Origin: CAZYBU01 sp964645775
GTDB lineage: Bacteria; Spirochaetota; UBA4802; UBA5550
Length of the DNA stretch: 64,000 nucleotides
Direction of reading: 5' to 3'
Assembly: GCA_964645775.1 (NCBI GenBank)
Contig: CAZYBU010000002.1
Coordinates: 62,001 to 126,000, forward strand
Both the position numbers and the translations under genes were made by a program. Shown in pieces: positions 24,288 to 33,385 of this stretch. The notes beneath the pieces are model-generated. The model saw only the letters and a list, made by a program, of their open reading frames with translations. It did not search any database and was not told the origin of the DNA. The first letter of the stretch is position 1; the number at the start of each line of letters is the position of its first letter.

Positions 24288-24989
24288 TTACTTGTTTTTC
24301 TCCTCCTGGCCGGATGCGCCGGCAGGCTGAGGCTTGGTTACCCTGACCTTCGCGCTGCGAAGGACCAGTCCATGAAGGGAGAAACCCTTCTGGTGAACCA
24401 GAGTAACCATCTCCCTGTCAACGTCAGGGCTCATCTCTATCTCGAAAGCTTCGTGTACGTTCGGGTCGAACTCGCAACCTTCCGCTTCAATCTCGGTGAC
24501 CCCGTAGCGGGCCAGGGTCTCCTCGATACGGCGGGAGATCAATTCAACGCCTTCGACAAAGGACCTTGTGCTCTCAGGAATTTCTTCCTTATTACCCGCC
24601 GAGGCCGCATCAATGGCCCGGAGGAGATCATCGTTGATATTAATAATATCAAGAGCCAGGTCCTTAACAGCAAGTTTACGAAATTCCTCCTGCTGCTTCA
24701 GGTTCCGTTTCTTGTAATTTTCAAATTCGGCCTGTCGCCTGAGGACCGTGTCCTTGAGGCTCGCTATCTCCTCTTTGAGACGGTCGCTCTCTTCCTCTTT
24801 CTCATGCAGTTCTTTTCGAAGCTCATCCGCATCCCGGTCATTCTCTCTCCGGAATTTTTTTCTCCTGGAACGGGTTCCCTCCCCCGAGTCTTCGGGATTG
24901 GCGGATTGACTGGTTTTTTTATTCACATCTGTCTTTTTTTCAGTAGTCGCCTGGTCGGCTTCCTTTTCTTTTCTTTCCATTTCTCCCAT
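24288..24989 (-). CDS. grpE: Nucleotide exchange factor GrpE
   Basis: The protein has 233 residues, longer than most GrpE because of a charged, low-complexity N-terminus of about 55 residues (KEADQATTEKKTDVNKKTSQ). A long coiled coil follows (LRKELHEKEEESDRLKEEIA), then the family core (RRQAEFENYKKRNLKQQEEF, SRRIEETLARYGVTEIEAEG, FDPNVHEAFEIEMSPD) and a C-terminal beta domain (LVHQKGFSLHGLVLRSAKVRV). It releases ADP from DnaK. Confidence 0.97.
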   Translation of the reverse strand: MGEMERKEKEADQATTEKKTDVNKKTSQSANPEDSGEGTRSRRKKFRRENDRDADELRKELHEKEEESDRLKEEIASLKDTVLRRQAEFENYKKRNLKQQEEFRKLAVKDLALDIININDDLLRAIDAASAGNKEEIPESTRSFVEGVELISRRIEETLARYGVTEIEAEGCEFDPNVHEAFEIEMSPDVDREMVTLVHQKGFSLHGLVLRSAKVRVTKPQPAGASGQEEKNK

Positions 24990-25020
24990 TATTCACATCA
25001 CCTCTTTATTAGAAAACGTC

Positions 25021-26070
25021 CTACTTCGACATCTGAGTCAGAAAATCTGAAACCAAATTGCCCGTATAGTCTATAAGGGGGACCGCTTTCTCGTAATCCA
25101 TCCGGGTGGGTCCGAGTATCCCGATGACCCCAACTCTCTTATTGCCGATCTTGTATCCTGTGGCCACCATGCTGCAGCCCGATACCCGTTCATTCTCGAT
25201 TTCATCGCCGATAAGCGTTGATATCCCTTCCCTTTCCATCAGCCTCTCCAGAATACCTCTAAGGGTTTCCCTGTCTTCGATGATATTAAGAAGACTGTTC
25301 AGGCGAGCGGACTCAACCATCTCCGGAATCTTGAGAAGATTCTCCACTCCATCGATATAGAGTTCCGACTCCTCGAATTCCTTCAGGGCCAGATTAAGAA
25401 TATCCAGGGCCCTGTCAGAATCGAAACCGGTCTCCTTCCGTGCTCTCAGATCATCGACCAGGGATTCCCTGATCTCGATAATGGAATAACCGCAGAGCTC
25501 CGAGGTCAGGTATCCTGAAAATTCGCTCAGATCCTCCCGGCTAACATTCTCGGACAAAACCACCTTGCGGTTGAAGACCAGCCCGGTTCGGGTAATCAGA
25601 ATAACGAGGACATCACTGGTATCCAGCGGAATAAGTTCTATACGCTTGATCACCGTGAAATCCGGTTTCGGTGTGAGCATAACACCGGAATACTTCGAGA
25701 CCTGGGAAAGAAGCCGGGTTATGGATGAGAAAATACGCTCCAGTTGCAGTTCCCTTTTGATCATTTCCTCCTTGACCTGGACATCAGGCACAGAGGTGTA
25801 ATCATAACTGTCGAGAAGGGAGTCGACGTAGAACCGGTATCCCAGGTCCGTCGGGATCCGGCCGGCCGAAGTATGAGGCTGTTTCAGATATTCCATGGTC
25901 TCCAGATCATACATGATATTCCTCATCGTAGCCGGAGAGATGGAAAAATTGTATTTCTGAACAAAAGACCTCGAACCGACCGGTTTACCCGTGGTTATAT
26001 ACTCATAGACCACACTCCTGAGGACAGCAGCTTCCCGTTCTTCCAGTTGTCGTATTCTATTTATTTCCAT
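25021..26070 (-). CDS. hrcA: Heat-inducible transcription repressor HrcA
   Basis: The protein has 349 residues from ATG 26070. The N-terminus is a winged helix (EREAAVLRSVVYEYITTGKP, SFVQKYNFSISPATMRNIMY) with the family signature LKQPHTSAGRIPTDLGYRFY. A GAF-like domain and the C-terminal GILGPTRMDYEKAVPLIDY motif follow. It binds CIRCE and represses this operon until heat titrates the chaperones. An exact CIRCE operator overlaps the longer possible start at 26094, which supports the shorter start used here. Confidence 0.97.
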   Translation of the reverse strand: MEINRIRQLEEREAAVLRSVVYEYITTGKPVGSRSFVQKYNFSISPATMRNIMYDLETMEYLKQPHTSAGRIPTDLGYRFYVDSLLDSYDYTSVPDVQVKEEMIKRELQLERIFSSITRLLSQVSKYSGVMLTPKPDFTVIKRIELIPLDTSDVLVILITRTGLVFNRKVVLSENVSREDLSEFSGYLTSELCGYSIIEIRESLVDDLRARKETGFDSDRALDILNLALKEFEESELYIDGVENLLKIPEMVESARLNSLLNIIEDRETLRGILERLMEREGISTLIGDEIENERVSGCSMVATGYKIGNKRVGVIGILGPTRMDYEKAVPLIDYTGNLVSDFLTQMSK

Positions 26071-26087
26071 AAGTATTCTATTGGTTA

Positions 26088-26114
26088 TTAGCACTCACTT
26101 TATCTGAGTGCTAA
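26088..26114. promoter_or_regulatory. CIRCE operator
   Basis: TTAGCACTC, nine bases, then GAGTGCTAA: an exact match to the CIRCE consensus. It lies between the promoter and hrcA, where HrcA would block transcription. Confidence 0.98.
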
Positions 26115-26118
26115 TAAT

Positions 26119-26146
26119 AACATACAATAAAATTTTCCAGAGTCAA
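26119..26146 (-). promoter_or_regulatory. Sigma-70 promoter of the hrcA operon
   Basis: On the minus strand TTGACT and TATGTT are separated by 16 bases, and CIRCE begins four bases after the -10. This geometry is typical for HrcA-controlled promoters. Confidence 0.75.
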
Positions 26147-26189
26147 GCCCTATTATGAAAAAGAGGCCCTGTTTTACTTTTTTTTCTCT

Positions 26190-26981
26190 TTATTTTTTGG
26201 ATTTGTCTCCCGCCTCAAGGGTCTGGCGGTTCGCGTCAATGGTAGTCTTCAGCTTGTTGGCCTCATTCTCTTCGCCGAAAAGAACATGGATTTTTCTCAA
26301 GGCTGAAAGGAGTTCTATGGTCCTCTGCAGATCGTCCCTTGCCTTACCGGAAAGTTCATACTTGGTGCGATACTGTTTCGCCGCGTCCGCAAGGCTTTTC
26401 TTGCAGAGTTCCATCAGCTCCTTCCTCTCCTTGAAATACTCTGTGCGAGGGTCCCTGAGACGGGCAATGTCCGAAAAGCTGGTGGCGTTCTTCGTGATAA
26501 GGGCCGACTTGGCCTGCATCTCCACGAAAAGCCATTTCCACTTGGTGTCCTCACCGAAAGCGCTTCTCAGGTTGCGGAAGGTATGGTGGATATCCTGGAT
26601 CAGGCTCAGCATCTGGGCCGGGGTTATCCGGTCTATCTTTTCAAGATACTGATCGTTCTCCTTGAGGCTTCGGTCAACATCCAGGCCCACGGTCTCTCCC
26701 ATGAGTTGAAGGATCCGGGAAAAGTCAGACTTCGCGTTATCCAGAAATTTAGTGTTACGGTATCCGAGCATCTTCAAAGAGACATTGCTCATCTTACAAT
26801 TAGCACCCACCGAGCGCATCAGCAGAATAACGGACTCGATATTGTAATACGGTTCAACGTTCTTCTTCCGTTTCTTCTTTACGGCCAGTTCGTTTACTTT
26901 TTTCTTAATGTCGTCAACCTCCCTCCGGAGGTCTTTTATCTCATCATTAAACGCGGCCTTTTCAGCTTTACCAATAGCCAT
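26190..26981 (-). CDS. Hypothetical 263-residue helical protein
   Basis: I do not recognise a family. The product starts MAIGKAEKAAFNDEIKDLRR with a basic coiled coil, then has a mixed helical body containing VILLMRSVGANCKMSNVSL and a long C-terminal helix. It has no signal peptide or membrane segment. It is 12 bases downstream of a 54-residue gene with a strong ribosome site, so both form a small operon transcribed away from the large radical SAM gene. A role cannot be inferred. Confidence 0.72.
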   Translation of the reverse strand: MAIGKAEKAAFNDEIKDLRREVDDIKKKVNELAVKKKRKKNVEPYYNIESVILLMRSVGANCKMSNVSLKMLGYRNTKFLDNAKSDFSRILQLMGETVGLDVDRSLKENDQYLEKIDRITPAQMLSLIQDIHHTFRNLRSAFGEDTKWKWLFVEMQAKSALITKNATSFSDIARLRDPRTEYFKERKELMELCKKSLADAAKQYRTKYELSGKARDDLQRTIELLSALRKIHVLFGEENEANKLKTTIDANRQTLEAGDKSKK

Positions 26982-26993
26982 CCCGTTTCCATC

Positions 26994-27158
26994 TCAAGCG
27001 TAAGTATCGATGTTCGCTCCCCGTCCCTCTTCAGGTATATTCTGAGTATCGGCGGGAGGCTCCTCAGACTTGGGTATTTCCCGGCTCACCTCAACCTGTG
27101 AGCTGGGTCGAAATTCCGTTGATTGAATGTCCGGTCCACTTATATTCTGAGCTTCCAT
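26994..27158 (-). CDS. Small 54-residue acidic protein ending in NIDTYA
   Basis: The frame starts at ATG 27158, five bases after the strong ribosome site GGGAGG. The product begins MEAQNISGPDIQSTEFRPSS, is Pro/Glu-rich and probably disordered, and ends GANIDTYA. The ribosome site, the tight 12-base gap to the next gene and a candidate promoter upstream make it a credible gene although it is short. I cannot assign a function. Confidence 0.65.
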   Translation of the reverse strand: MEAQNISGPDIQSTEFRPSSQVEVSREIPKSEEPPADTQNIPEEGRGANIDTYA

Positions 27159-27196
27159 GGTTCCCTCCCCGGTAATTGTATACCTCTATATATATG

Positions 27197-27225
27197 ATAG
27201 TAAAAATTCAACAGAAAATCAGCAA
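27197..27225 (-). promoter_or_regulatory. Possible promoter for the 54-residue gene
   Basis: On the minus strand TTGCTG and TACTAT are separated by 17 bases in a very AT-rich stretch about 40 bases before the start codon. Both boxes are only partial matches. Confidence 0.35.
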
Positions 27226-27346
27226 TTATTCCTGAAGATGCCTTTATGTGCGGATAAAAATGAAGTATTTCCGCCATCTTCGGCTGACAAAATAATAGTG
27301 TATTTTTATGGCAACTATACGATGAGGAATAGATCCCGACAGAAAA

Positions 27347-29755
27347 TCAGGGTTCCGGATCCAGGGAATGCCATCTATCGCCTTTCCACCCGTACTGTCC
27401 TATCTTTACCACCTCCGGATAGATTCCTTCCTCACCGAATTTAAGCTGTTCCAGAAGATGATCGATCCGGACACTTTCCGGTGTCCCGGACAGGAGTCCG
27501 AGGTTGACAGATTCCCCATCCTGCACCTGCCACGCGATGACCTCCGAAAGAGGAATCACTTTCTCTCCCTTCTTCGTTTTCTTCTTTACATACTTTCCTT
27601 CCTTCAATGCCCGACTAATTGCATCCGAAATTCGTGGGTCCCCCGACAGGGAATACTCGACACAACCGATCCGGCCCATAAGGGATTCATCTCCTGCCTC
27701 CTTCCCGGCCGAGAGCAGTCGAACACCGGTGGGAAGAGAGCGGTTAACCCGGACATAATCCACCTGCCAGTCTTCGTAACAGAGCACCTCGCAGAGCTCC
27801 GAGAGGCTCGCCACCCCCAGGGGGACCGGAAACCCGAAGGAGACCCGCTCACGCTTGTTATATCCCTGACTGAAGGATACCGGAACCTCGCTCATGCGAA
27901 GGCCCCGCAGGATGATCTCGACCCAATCGAGATGGGAGAGGAACCTTAGATCTCCCTCCCTGGTGAAGCGAAGGAGAAGACGGGAATGTACCCGGTACTT
28001 TTTCTCAAAATCATTTCCCGCTTTTTCCAGCTCTTCCAGGTTTATGGGACTCTCCCAGCGAAAAGAGGCGGGCAGCGGTTTTCGGATAGCTCTCTTTTCC
28101 TTTTCTATCACCTGGCGCTTCCTGAGCTGTTCCCATCCTGAATCGACGACCTTCCAGGGGAGTTCCCCTTCCAGGTTACCGGTCACCCTTCTCCACTCCG
28201 GCATCTCTTTATCCAGGGCATCCTCCCAGATATCCCAGTTGAAATATTCCCTCCAGGAATCAAATCTTGCTCCACGAGCGTATACCTCTTCAATAACACG
28301 GGCCACGGCCTCCCCTCCCCGGCCCAGTACGCACTCCAGCCGGGAGGAGTTCGCGTCATGGAAACGGACCTGGGTACCCCGGGGCGCTCCTCTCCGTACC
28401 CGGCCGATCGCTTCAACCAGGTAGTCATGGTCCGCCATCTCTTCAGCCTGGAAGGGAGTATGGGGCTTGGGAACAAAGGGTGAGAGAGTAACATGGACCT
28501 CTCCCCGTCGCCCGGTCCGGTTTCGTACCTCCCTGAGGAAGACCAGGATGTCGTCCACCTCGTCCACTTCCCGGAAACCGGGGAGGCCCAGCATAAAATA
28601 GAACTTGATGACCTTCCATCCCATGGAGAAGAGACGTTCCACCATGTCATACATCTCATCGAGGTTTAGTCTCTTGTTGGCCAAAAGCCGGATGGTTTCC
28701 GAGGCCGATTCCACGGCAAAGGTAAGAGAGGTCTTTCTCACGTCGGAAATCGCCTCGATAACGGGAAGGGTGGATGGGTCGACCCGGAGGGAAGGAAGGG
28801 AGAGGGACACACCCCTGCGGGTCAGTTCCGGAAGAATACGGTTCAATAGTTCCGGTAGGAGGGTATAATCGCTTACCGACAGGGCGGAGAGGGTCACCTC
28901 CTCGTATCCGGTCGATTTAATTATACGAAAAATACGTTCTTCAAGTTCATGGACGGGATTCTCGCGGCATGGGAGTTCGTAGTAACCGGCGTGACAGAAC
29001 CTGCAGAGATTCGGGCATCCCCGGGAAAGCTCCACCACTCCCCGGTCCTGGCTTATCCGTATGTTCGGCACGAGAGGGCGCTCCGGGTCCGGAAGTTTCC
29101 CGCGGTAGATTCTCCGTTTCACCGGTTCCGCCCGGTAGTCCCTGAGGCCCGGGACCAGGACCCCGGGTATTGCGCCAAGGAGTCCAAGACGCTCTTCTCT
29201 CGGCCGCTCCCGGTTCTCAAGGAGGAGACGGACGATTTCAAGAATGCCCTCCTCACCGTCCCCCAGAAAGATCGCGTCCAGGAAGGGATAGGCGGCGGCG
29301 GGACTGGAGAGGGCCGCCCCTCCCCCCAGTACAAGGGGGGCCTTTTCACCGCGATCAGTTCTTCTCAGGGGAATTCGGCCCAGATCCAGGACCTGGAGCA
29401 TGCCGGTATAAAGAAGTTCATGGGCCATGTTGAAGGCCAAAATATCCAGGGCAAAGAGGGCCTCCCTGGTCTCAAGGGTATAGAGGGATACGTCTTTTTC
29501 CCTGAGGAGACGTTCCATATCCGGGGCCACGGCGAAGACCCGTTCGCAGGCGACCCCTTCAAGAGTGTTTACGCGGTCGTAGAGAATCTTAATCCCGTTG
29601 TTGGCCATACCGACTTCATAGAGGTCCGGATAGCAGACCGCCATGCGGAGTTGAGCTTCCGGTTTCACAACAGCGTTACGTTCACCCCCGAGATAGGCGG
29701 CAGGTCGCTGAACTTCCAGAAGGCGTGGATACAGCGTTTCCATGGCAACTTTCAC
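27347..29755 (-). CDS. Radical SAM protein fused to DUF2344 (TIGR03960/TIGR03936 type)
   Basis: The protein has 802 residues. Residues 1-200 resemble a B12-binding-type Rossmann region (MAVCYPDLYEVGMANNGIKI). The radical SAM domain has CPNLCRFCHAGYYELPC at about 250, of which CxxxCxxC binds the 4Fe-4S cluster. The C-terminal 230 residues (LLLRFTREGDLRFLSHLDWV onward) are a DUF2344 domain. The two parts are separate neighbouring genes in some bacteria and fused in others. The biochemical role is not established. It overlaps the rsmA stop in a GTGA arrangement; ATG 29743 is an alternative start with a GGTGA site. Coupling to rsmA hints at a role in RNA or ribosome chemistry (inference). Confidence 0.88.
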   Translation of the reverse strand: MKVAMETLYPRLLEVQRPAAYLGGERNAVVKPEAQLRMAVCYPDLYEVGMANNGIKILYDRVNTLEGVACERVFAVAPDMERLLREKDVSLYTLETREALFALDILAFNMAHELLYTGMLQVLDLGRIPLRRTDRGEKAPLVLGGGAALSSPAAAYPFLDAIFLGDGEEGILEIVRLLLENRERPREERLGLLGAIPGVLVPGLRDYRAEPVKRRIYRGKLPDPERPLVPNIRISQDRGVVELSRGCPNLCRFCHAGYYELPCRENPVHELEERIFRIIKSTGYEEVTLSALSVSDYTLLPELLNRILPELTRRGVSLSLPSLRVDPSTLPVIEAISDVRKTSLTFAVESASETIRLLANKRLNLDEMYDMVERLFSMGWKVIKFYFMLGLPGFREVDEVDDILVFLREVRNRTGRRGEVHVTLSPFVPKPHTPFQAEEMADHDYLVEAIGRVRRGAPRGTQVRFHDANSSRLECVLGRGGEAVARVIEEVYARGARFDSWREYFNWDIWEDALDKEMPEWRRVTGNLEGELPWKVVDSGWEQLRKRQVIEKEKRAIRKPLPASFRWESPINLEELEKAGNDFEKKYRVHSRLLLRFTREGDLRFLSHLDWVEIILRGLRMSEVPVSFSQGYNKRERVSFGFPVPLGVASLSELCEVLCYEDWQVDYVRVNRSLPTGVRLLSAGKEAGDESLMGRIGCVEYSLSGDPRISDAISRALKEGKYVKKKTKKGEKVIPLSEVIAWQVQDGESVNLGLLSGTPESVRIDHLLEQLKFGEEGIYPEVVKIGQYGWKGDRWHSLDPEP

Positions 29756-30588
29756 CGGTTTTCTCCCTCCAGAGACAAAAGTACTCTCGCCATTTCAAGA
29801 TAATGATCCGGGGATAGATTCTCACCCCGTTCATTGGGCGGGATACCGCAATCCCTGAGAAGACGTTCCACTTTCTCCGGGGGCCAGTCGGAATGAGGGG
29901 AATCTACGAGGGCCCTGCGGAGGGTCTTTCTTCGTCCCCAGAAAGCGGAGCGGACCAGAAGCCGAAGGGCTTCTTCCACCTTTCTTTCCGGTTTCTTCTC
30001 CAGTGGAACCAGTCGAACCACGGTAGAGACAACCTCCGGCCTGGGATAAAAGGATGAGGGCGCCACGTCGAAAAGGAGTTCCCTGCCGTATCGAAGGGCC
30101 AGGGTCACGGTCATGGCGCCGTACTCCCTGCTGCCAGGCCGGGCGTTCAGCCGCCGGGCCATCTCTCTCTGCATCATCACGGTTACCGTGGCGCCTGGAT
30201 AGAGGTCCGCCACACGGAACAGAATCTCAGAGGCGCAGTAGTAGGGAAGATTGGAGACCACGTGCCGGAAAGGACCCGGCAAAGCTTTTTTCAGTATATC
30301 TCCATGCACAACTTCTATATCATGCCGGTTTTCATACTTCTCCTTTAACGCGCGGAAGAGTCCGGAATCGACCTCCAGGGCAGTACATTTTCCTGACACT
30401 CCTCCCAAACGTTCGGTCAGGGCCCCCAGGCCGGGACCGATCTCCAAAACCGATTCTCCGCCATCAATTCCTGCGGCTTCGATGATCCTCCCGGCAATCT
30501 CTTCATCCAGTAGAAAATTCTGTCCCAGGTCCCTGTCAGGCCTCAAACCCTTCTTGTCGAGGATATTCAGGACCTCGCTTTTCTTCAC
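29752..30588 (-). CDS. rsmA: 16S rRNA dimethyladenosine transferase RsmA (KsgA)
   Basis: The protein has 278 residues with a GTG start after GGAG. Signatures are RDLGQNFLLDEEIAGRIIEA, the SAM-binding VLEIGPGLGALTERL and the catalytic VSNLPYYCASEILF (NLPY). It dimethylates two adjacent adenines in the 3' helix of 16S rRNA late in small-subunit assembly. It is the first gene of a two-gene unit with the radical SAM/DUF2344 protein. Confidence 0.97.
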   Translation of the reverse strand: MKKSEVLNILDKKGLRPDRDLGQNFLLDEEIAGRIIEAAGIDGGESVLEIGPGLGALTERLGGVSGKCTALEVDSGLFRALKEKYENRHDIEVVHGDILKKALPGPFRHVVSNLPYYCASEILFRVADLYPGATVTVMMQREMARRLNARPGSREYGAMTVTLALRYGRELLFDVAPSSFYPRPEVVSTVVRLVPLEKKPERKVEEALRLLVRSAFWGRRKTLRRALVDSPHSDWPPEKVERLLRDCGIPPNERGENLSPDHYLEMARVLLSLEGENR

Positions 30589-30622
30589 TTTCTTCTCCTG
30601 CCCCGGATATCCTGATTTTTGC

Positions 30623-30650
30623 TTGAACTCATTGCCTTAATACCTATTAA
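30623..30650 (+). promoter_or_regulatory. Possible promoter for the chemoreceptor gene
   Basis: TTGAAC and TATTAA are separated by 16 bases on the plus strand, about 90 bases before the ATG. Confidence 0.35.
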
Positions 30651-30739
30651 TGCTTTTACAATGATACCTGGCATCAAGCCCCGGATAGCTCCCCAGGGAA
30701 GCCTGATATCATTACACTCCAGAAAGAGGTGGTCAAGCA

Positions 30740-32669
30740 ATGTCTCAGGTGGACAAGAAGACAACATCCGACAGTGAAGAAAAGAAAAAAACCAGGACAT
30801 TATCCATTCGTTACGGGAACATGACCATAAAGAACCGGGTTATTATCGGCGTGATCATCGTCATCGCTGTCTCCCTGATCATAACCAATATACTCTATAC
30901 CGTTGAGATCACAGCCCTGGGACGACTCGCCATCACCCGGGACGCCCGTTCCATTACCACCATGGGCGAGGCGGTACGACAGTACCAGGCGGACAACTGG
31001 GACCGGGGCCTTTTCGACAGGGAGGAGCTGGTAAAAGACATCCGGGGAAAATTCATCTACGCAGTACCTATCATATCAGCCATTGAAACCATGAAGAAAA
31101 AGGCCGATGAACTGGGATACGAGTTCCGGGTACCCAAGGTCAGCCCCCGCAACCCCGAAAACGAGCCTGACCCGGTGGAGCTGAAGGTCTTGAAAACAAT
31201 AAAGGAAAAAAACCTCCAGGAACATATTGTACTCGATTCAGCAAATAACCGGATACGCTTCTTCAAACCGGTACGCCTTACGAAAGACTGCCTGCTCTGT
31301 CACGGGGACCCGAACAAATCGGAAGAGTACTGGGGACGGGCCGACGGGAAGGACCCAACCGGAACAAAAATGGAAGGATGGAAAGTGGGCGAGGTCCACG
31401 GCGCCTTTGAGATCATCTATTCCACGAAAAGAATAAAAGCGATCATGCTCAGGGCCGTGGGGACGAACCTGGCCATCAACGCCGTTATCCTCCTCGCGGC
31501 CATCTTCCTTATTCGCCGGGTGGTTAGACGTTCTCTCCTCCCCCTTGACCGTATGAGCCAGTCCCTTGAAGAGATTAACGAGGGCGCGGGGGACCTGACC
31601 CGGACCATCGAAATACAACAGGATGACGAGGCCGGGCACCTGGCCCATCTCTTCAATACCTTTATCGAACAGATGCGGGGAATGATTCTCCGGATCCGGG
31701 AGTCATCGGACCATGTGGCCGCATCCTCGGAAGAGATGACAGGGTCCAGTGAAAATTTGGCCAACGTGGCCCAGGACCAGGCGGCCGTTATTGAAGAGAC
31801 CTCCTCGGCCATGGAAGAGATCAAAGCCACTATCGACTCCGTATCGGAAAACGCCAAGGAGCAGGCCGGAAAGGCGAACTCGAACCGCGAGGCCATGGAA
31901 TACCTTGCCGGTTCCATCGGTGAAATCAACCGGAACGCCCAGAACGCCAGTACCATGGCGGACGAGACCCATCACTTCGCCCAAGAAGGAGAGAAGGTCC
32001 TTTCCCGGACCGTGGAGAGCATGAAAGAGATTTCCATCAGCTCCAACAAGATCACCGAGATCGTGACGATCATCACAGATATTTCGGACCAGATAAACCT
32101 CCTTTCCCTGAACGCCTCCATCGAGGCGGCCCGGGCCGGAGAACAGGGGCGAGGCTTTGCCGTTGTGGCCGACGAGATATCCAAGCTGGCTGAGCAGACG
32201 GCCGACAGCTCCAAGGAAATCAACAAACTCATTCTGGAGACCAACGACAAGGTCACATCCGGTTCGGAACTGGTCCAGAAGACGGCCACCTCTTTGAAGA
32301 GCATCATCGAAAACGTGAAGAACACGGCGAGTCTCATGGAGCAGATCGCCCAATCCTCCACCGAGCTGAACAGTCGGGGCGACACGGTTAAGGTAAACNN
32401 NNNNNNNNGTAAACATCCAGAGGGTCAATCAGATGGCCGAGGAAATCTCCCTTATGATGGAAGAACAGAGTATCTCCTCCAACGAAATCATAAAGGCGAT
32501 CAACCAGATAAACGACGTTACCCAGGGCGTGGCAAGCGGATCGGAGGAACTGGCAGCCGCAAGCGAGGAACTCTCCTCCCAGTCCGAGATATTGAAGGAG
32601 ATCGTAAACCGGTTCAAGACAGAAAAATCGGGGAACGTTTCCACCGGGGACAACACAGAAGAATCGTGA
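30740..32669 (+). CDS. Methyl-accepting chemotaxis protein with haem-binding Tll0287-like sensor (assembly gap inside)
   Basis: Residues 34-54 are the first membrane helix. The periplasmic domain that follows carries LTKDCLLCHGDPN, a CxxCH c-haem site in the context of the Tll0287/DUF3365 sensor family. A second helix (LAINAVILLAAIFLIRR) leads to a HAMP domain and the signalling hairpin with the conserved tip DQINLLSLNASIEAARAGEQ. Ten N at 32399-32408 appear to break the frame, but GTAAAC stands on both sides. Removing the N run and one GTAAAC (16 bases) gives one continuous reading frame of about 637 residues. The break is therefore probably an assembly artefact. It should signal redox state, gas or ligand binding at the haem to CheA. 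Methylation-region Gln/Glu pairs are present. Confidence 0.9.
32399..32408. other. Assembly gap of 10 N with duplicated flank
   Basis: The sequence GTAAAC ends at 32398 and begins again at 32409. This looks like two contig ends overlapping by six bases that were joined with ten N instead of being merged. Confidence 0.85.
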
Positions 32670-33385
32670 AGTCACCCCGAATCCATTACCTCCAGCATGT
32701 CCCCTTTGAGGACCCGGCCGCCATTATGGACTGGGCCCGGAACCGTGAGTTGTCCATCAAGGGAAGCCATCTGTATCAGGATTCCCCCCTTCCCGGGATG
32801 GATGACTTCGATCTCCTCGTTATCATGGGCGGACCCATGTCCGTTAACGACGAAGAAACGTATCCGTGGCTAAAAAAGGAATTCGAGTTCGTGGAGCAGG
32901 CCCTGGAGTCGAGAAAACGGCTCATCGGCATATGCCTCGGCGCCCAGATCATGGCTCTGGTTTTGGGAGCGAAGGTCGAAAAAGGGGAAAAGAAGGAGAT
33001 CGGATGGTTCCCGGTCTACGGGACACCTGCCGGGACCAGTGTGAGCGACCAACTTCACCTGCCGGACAGCTTCGAGGCCTTCCACTGGCACGGCGAAACC
33101 TTCTCCATTCCTTACGGTTCGGTTCATATCTTCAGGAGCGATGCGTGTGAAAACCAGGCCTTTCTTTACGGTGACCGGGCGCTGGCCCTGCAGTTTCACC
33201 TTGAATCGACACCGTCCAGCGTGGAACTCCTGCTGGAACACGCAGCCATCGACCTGACCGGCGGGGGAGAATACGTCGATGACCCGGATACCATACGTTC
33301 ACAGACGATACATAAAACACTTTCGAGCCGGCCCCTGCTGGAAGAGATGCTCGACGCCTTTATTCTTCATCCCTTTCTTCCATGA
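32666..33385 (+). CDS. Class I glutamine amidotransferase-like protein
   Basis: The protein has 239 residues. The GTG start overlaps the chemoreceptor stop (GTGA), so translation is coupled. The catalytic Cys is in LIGICLGAQIMA and the His/Glu pair is in LALQFHLEST. The front of the active site is LLVIMGGPMSVND. This pattern fits stand-alone GATase1 proteins related to the GMP-synthase amidotransferase domain; relatives act on gamma-glutamyl compounds. There is no synthetase partner. Its 3' end overlaps the convergent glnE by 26 bases. Coupling an amidotransferase to a chemoreceptor is unusual and gives no clear functional clue. Confidence 0.87.
   Translation: MKSPRIHYLQHVPFEDPAAIMDWARNRELSIKGSHLYQDSPLPGMDDFDLLVIMGGPMSVNDEETYPWLKKEFEFVEQALESRKRLIGICLGAQIMALVLGAKVEKGEKKEIGWFPVYGTPAGTSVSDQLHLPDSFEAFHWHGETFSIPYGSVHIFRSDACENQAFLYGDRALALQFHLESTPSSVELLLEHAAIDLTGGGEYVDDPDTIRSQTIHKTLSSRPLLEEMLDAFILHPFLP

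Noticed and set aside
32433..32669. Separate small protein after the N run in the chemoreceptor gene
   Set aside because: Its sequence is the C-terminal end of the chemoreceptor signalling region; the frame change is explained by the ten N and duplicated GTAAAC.
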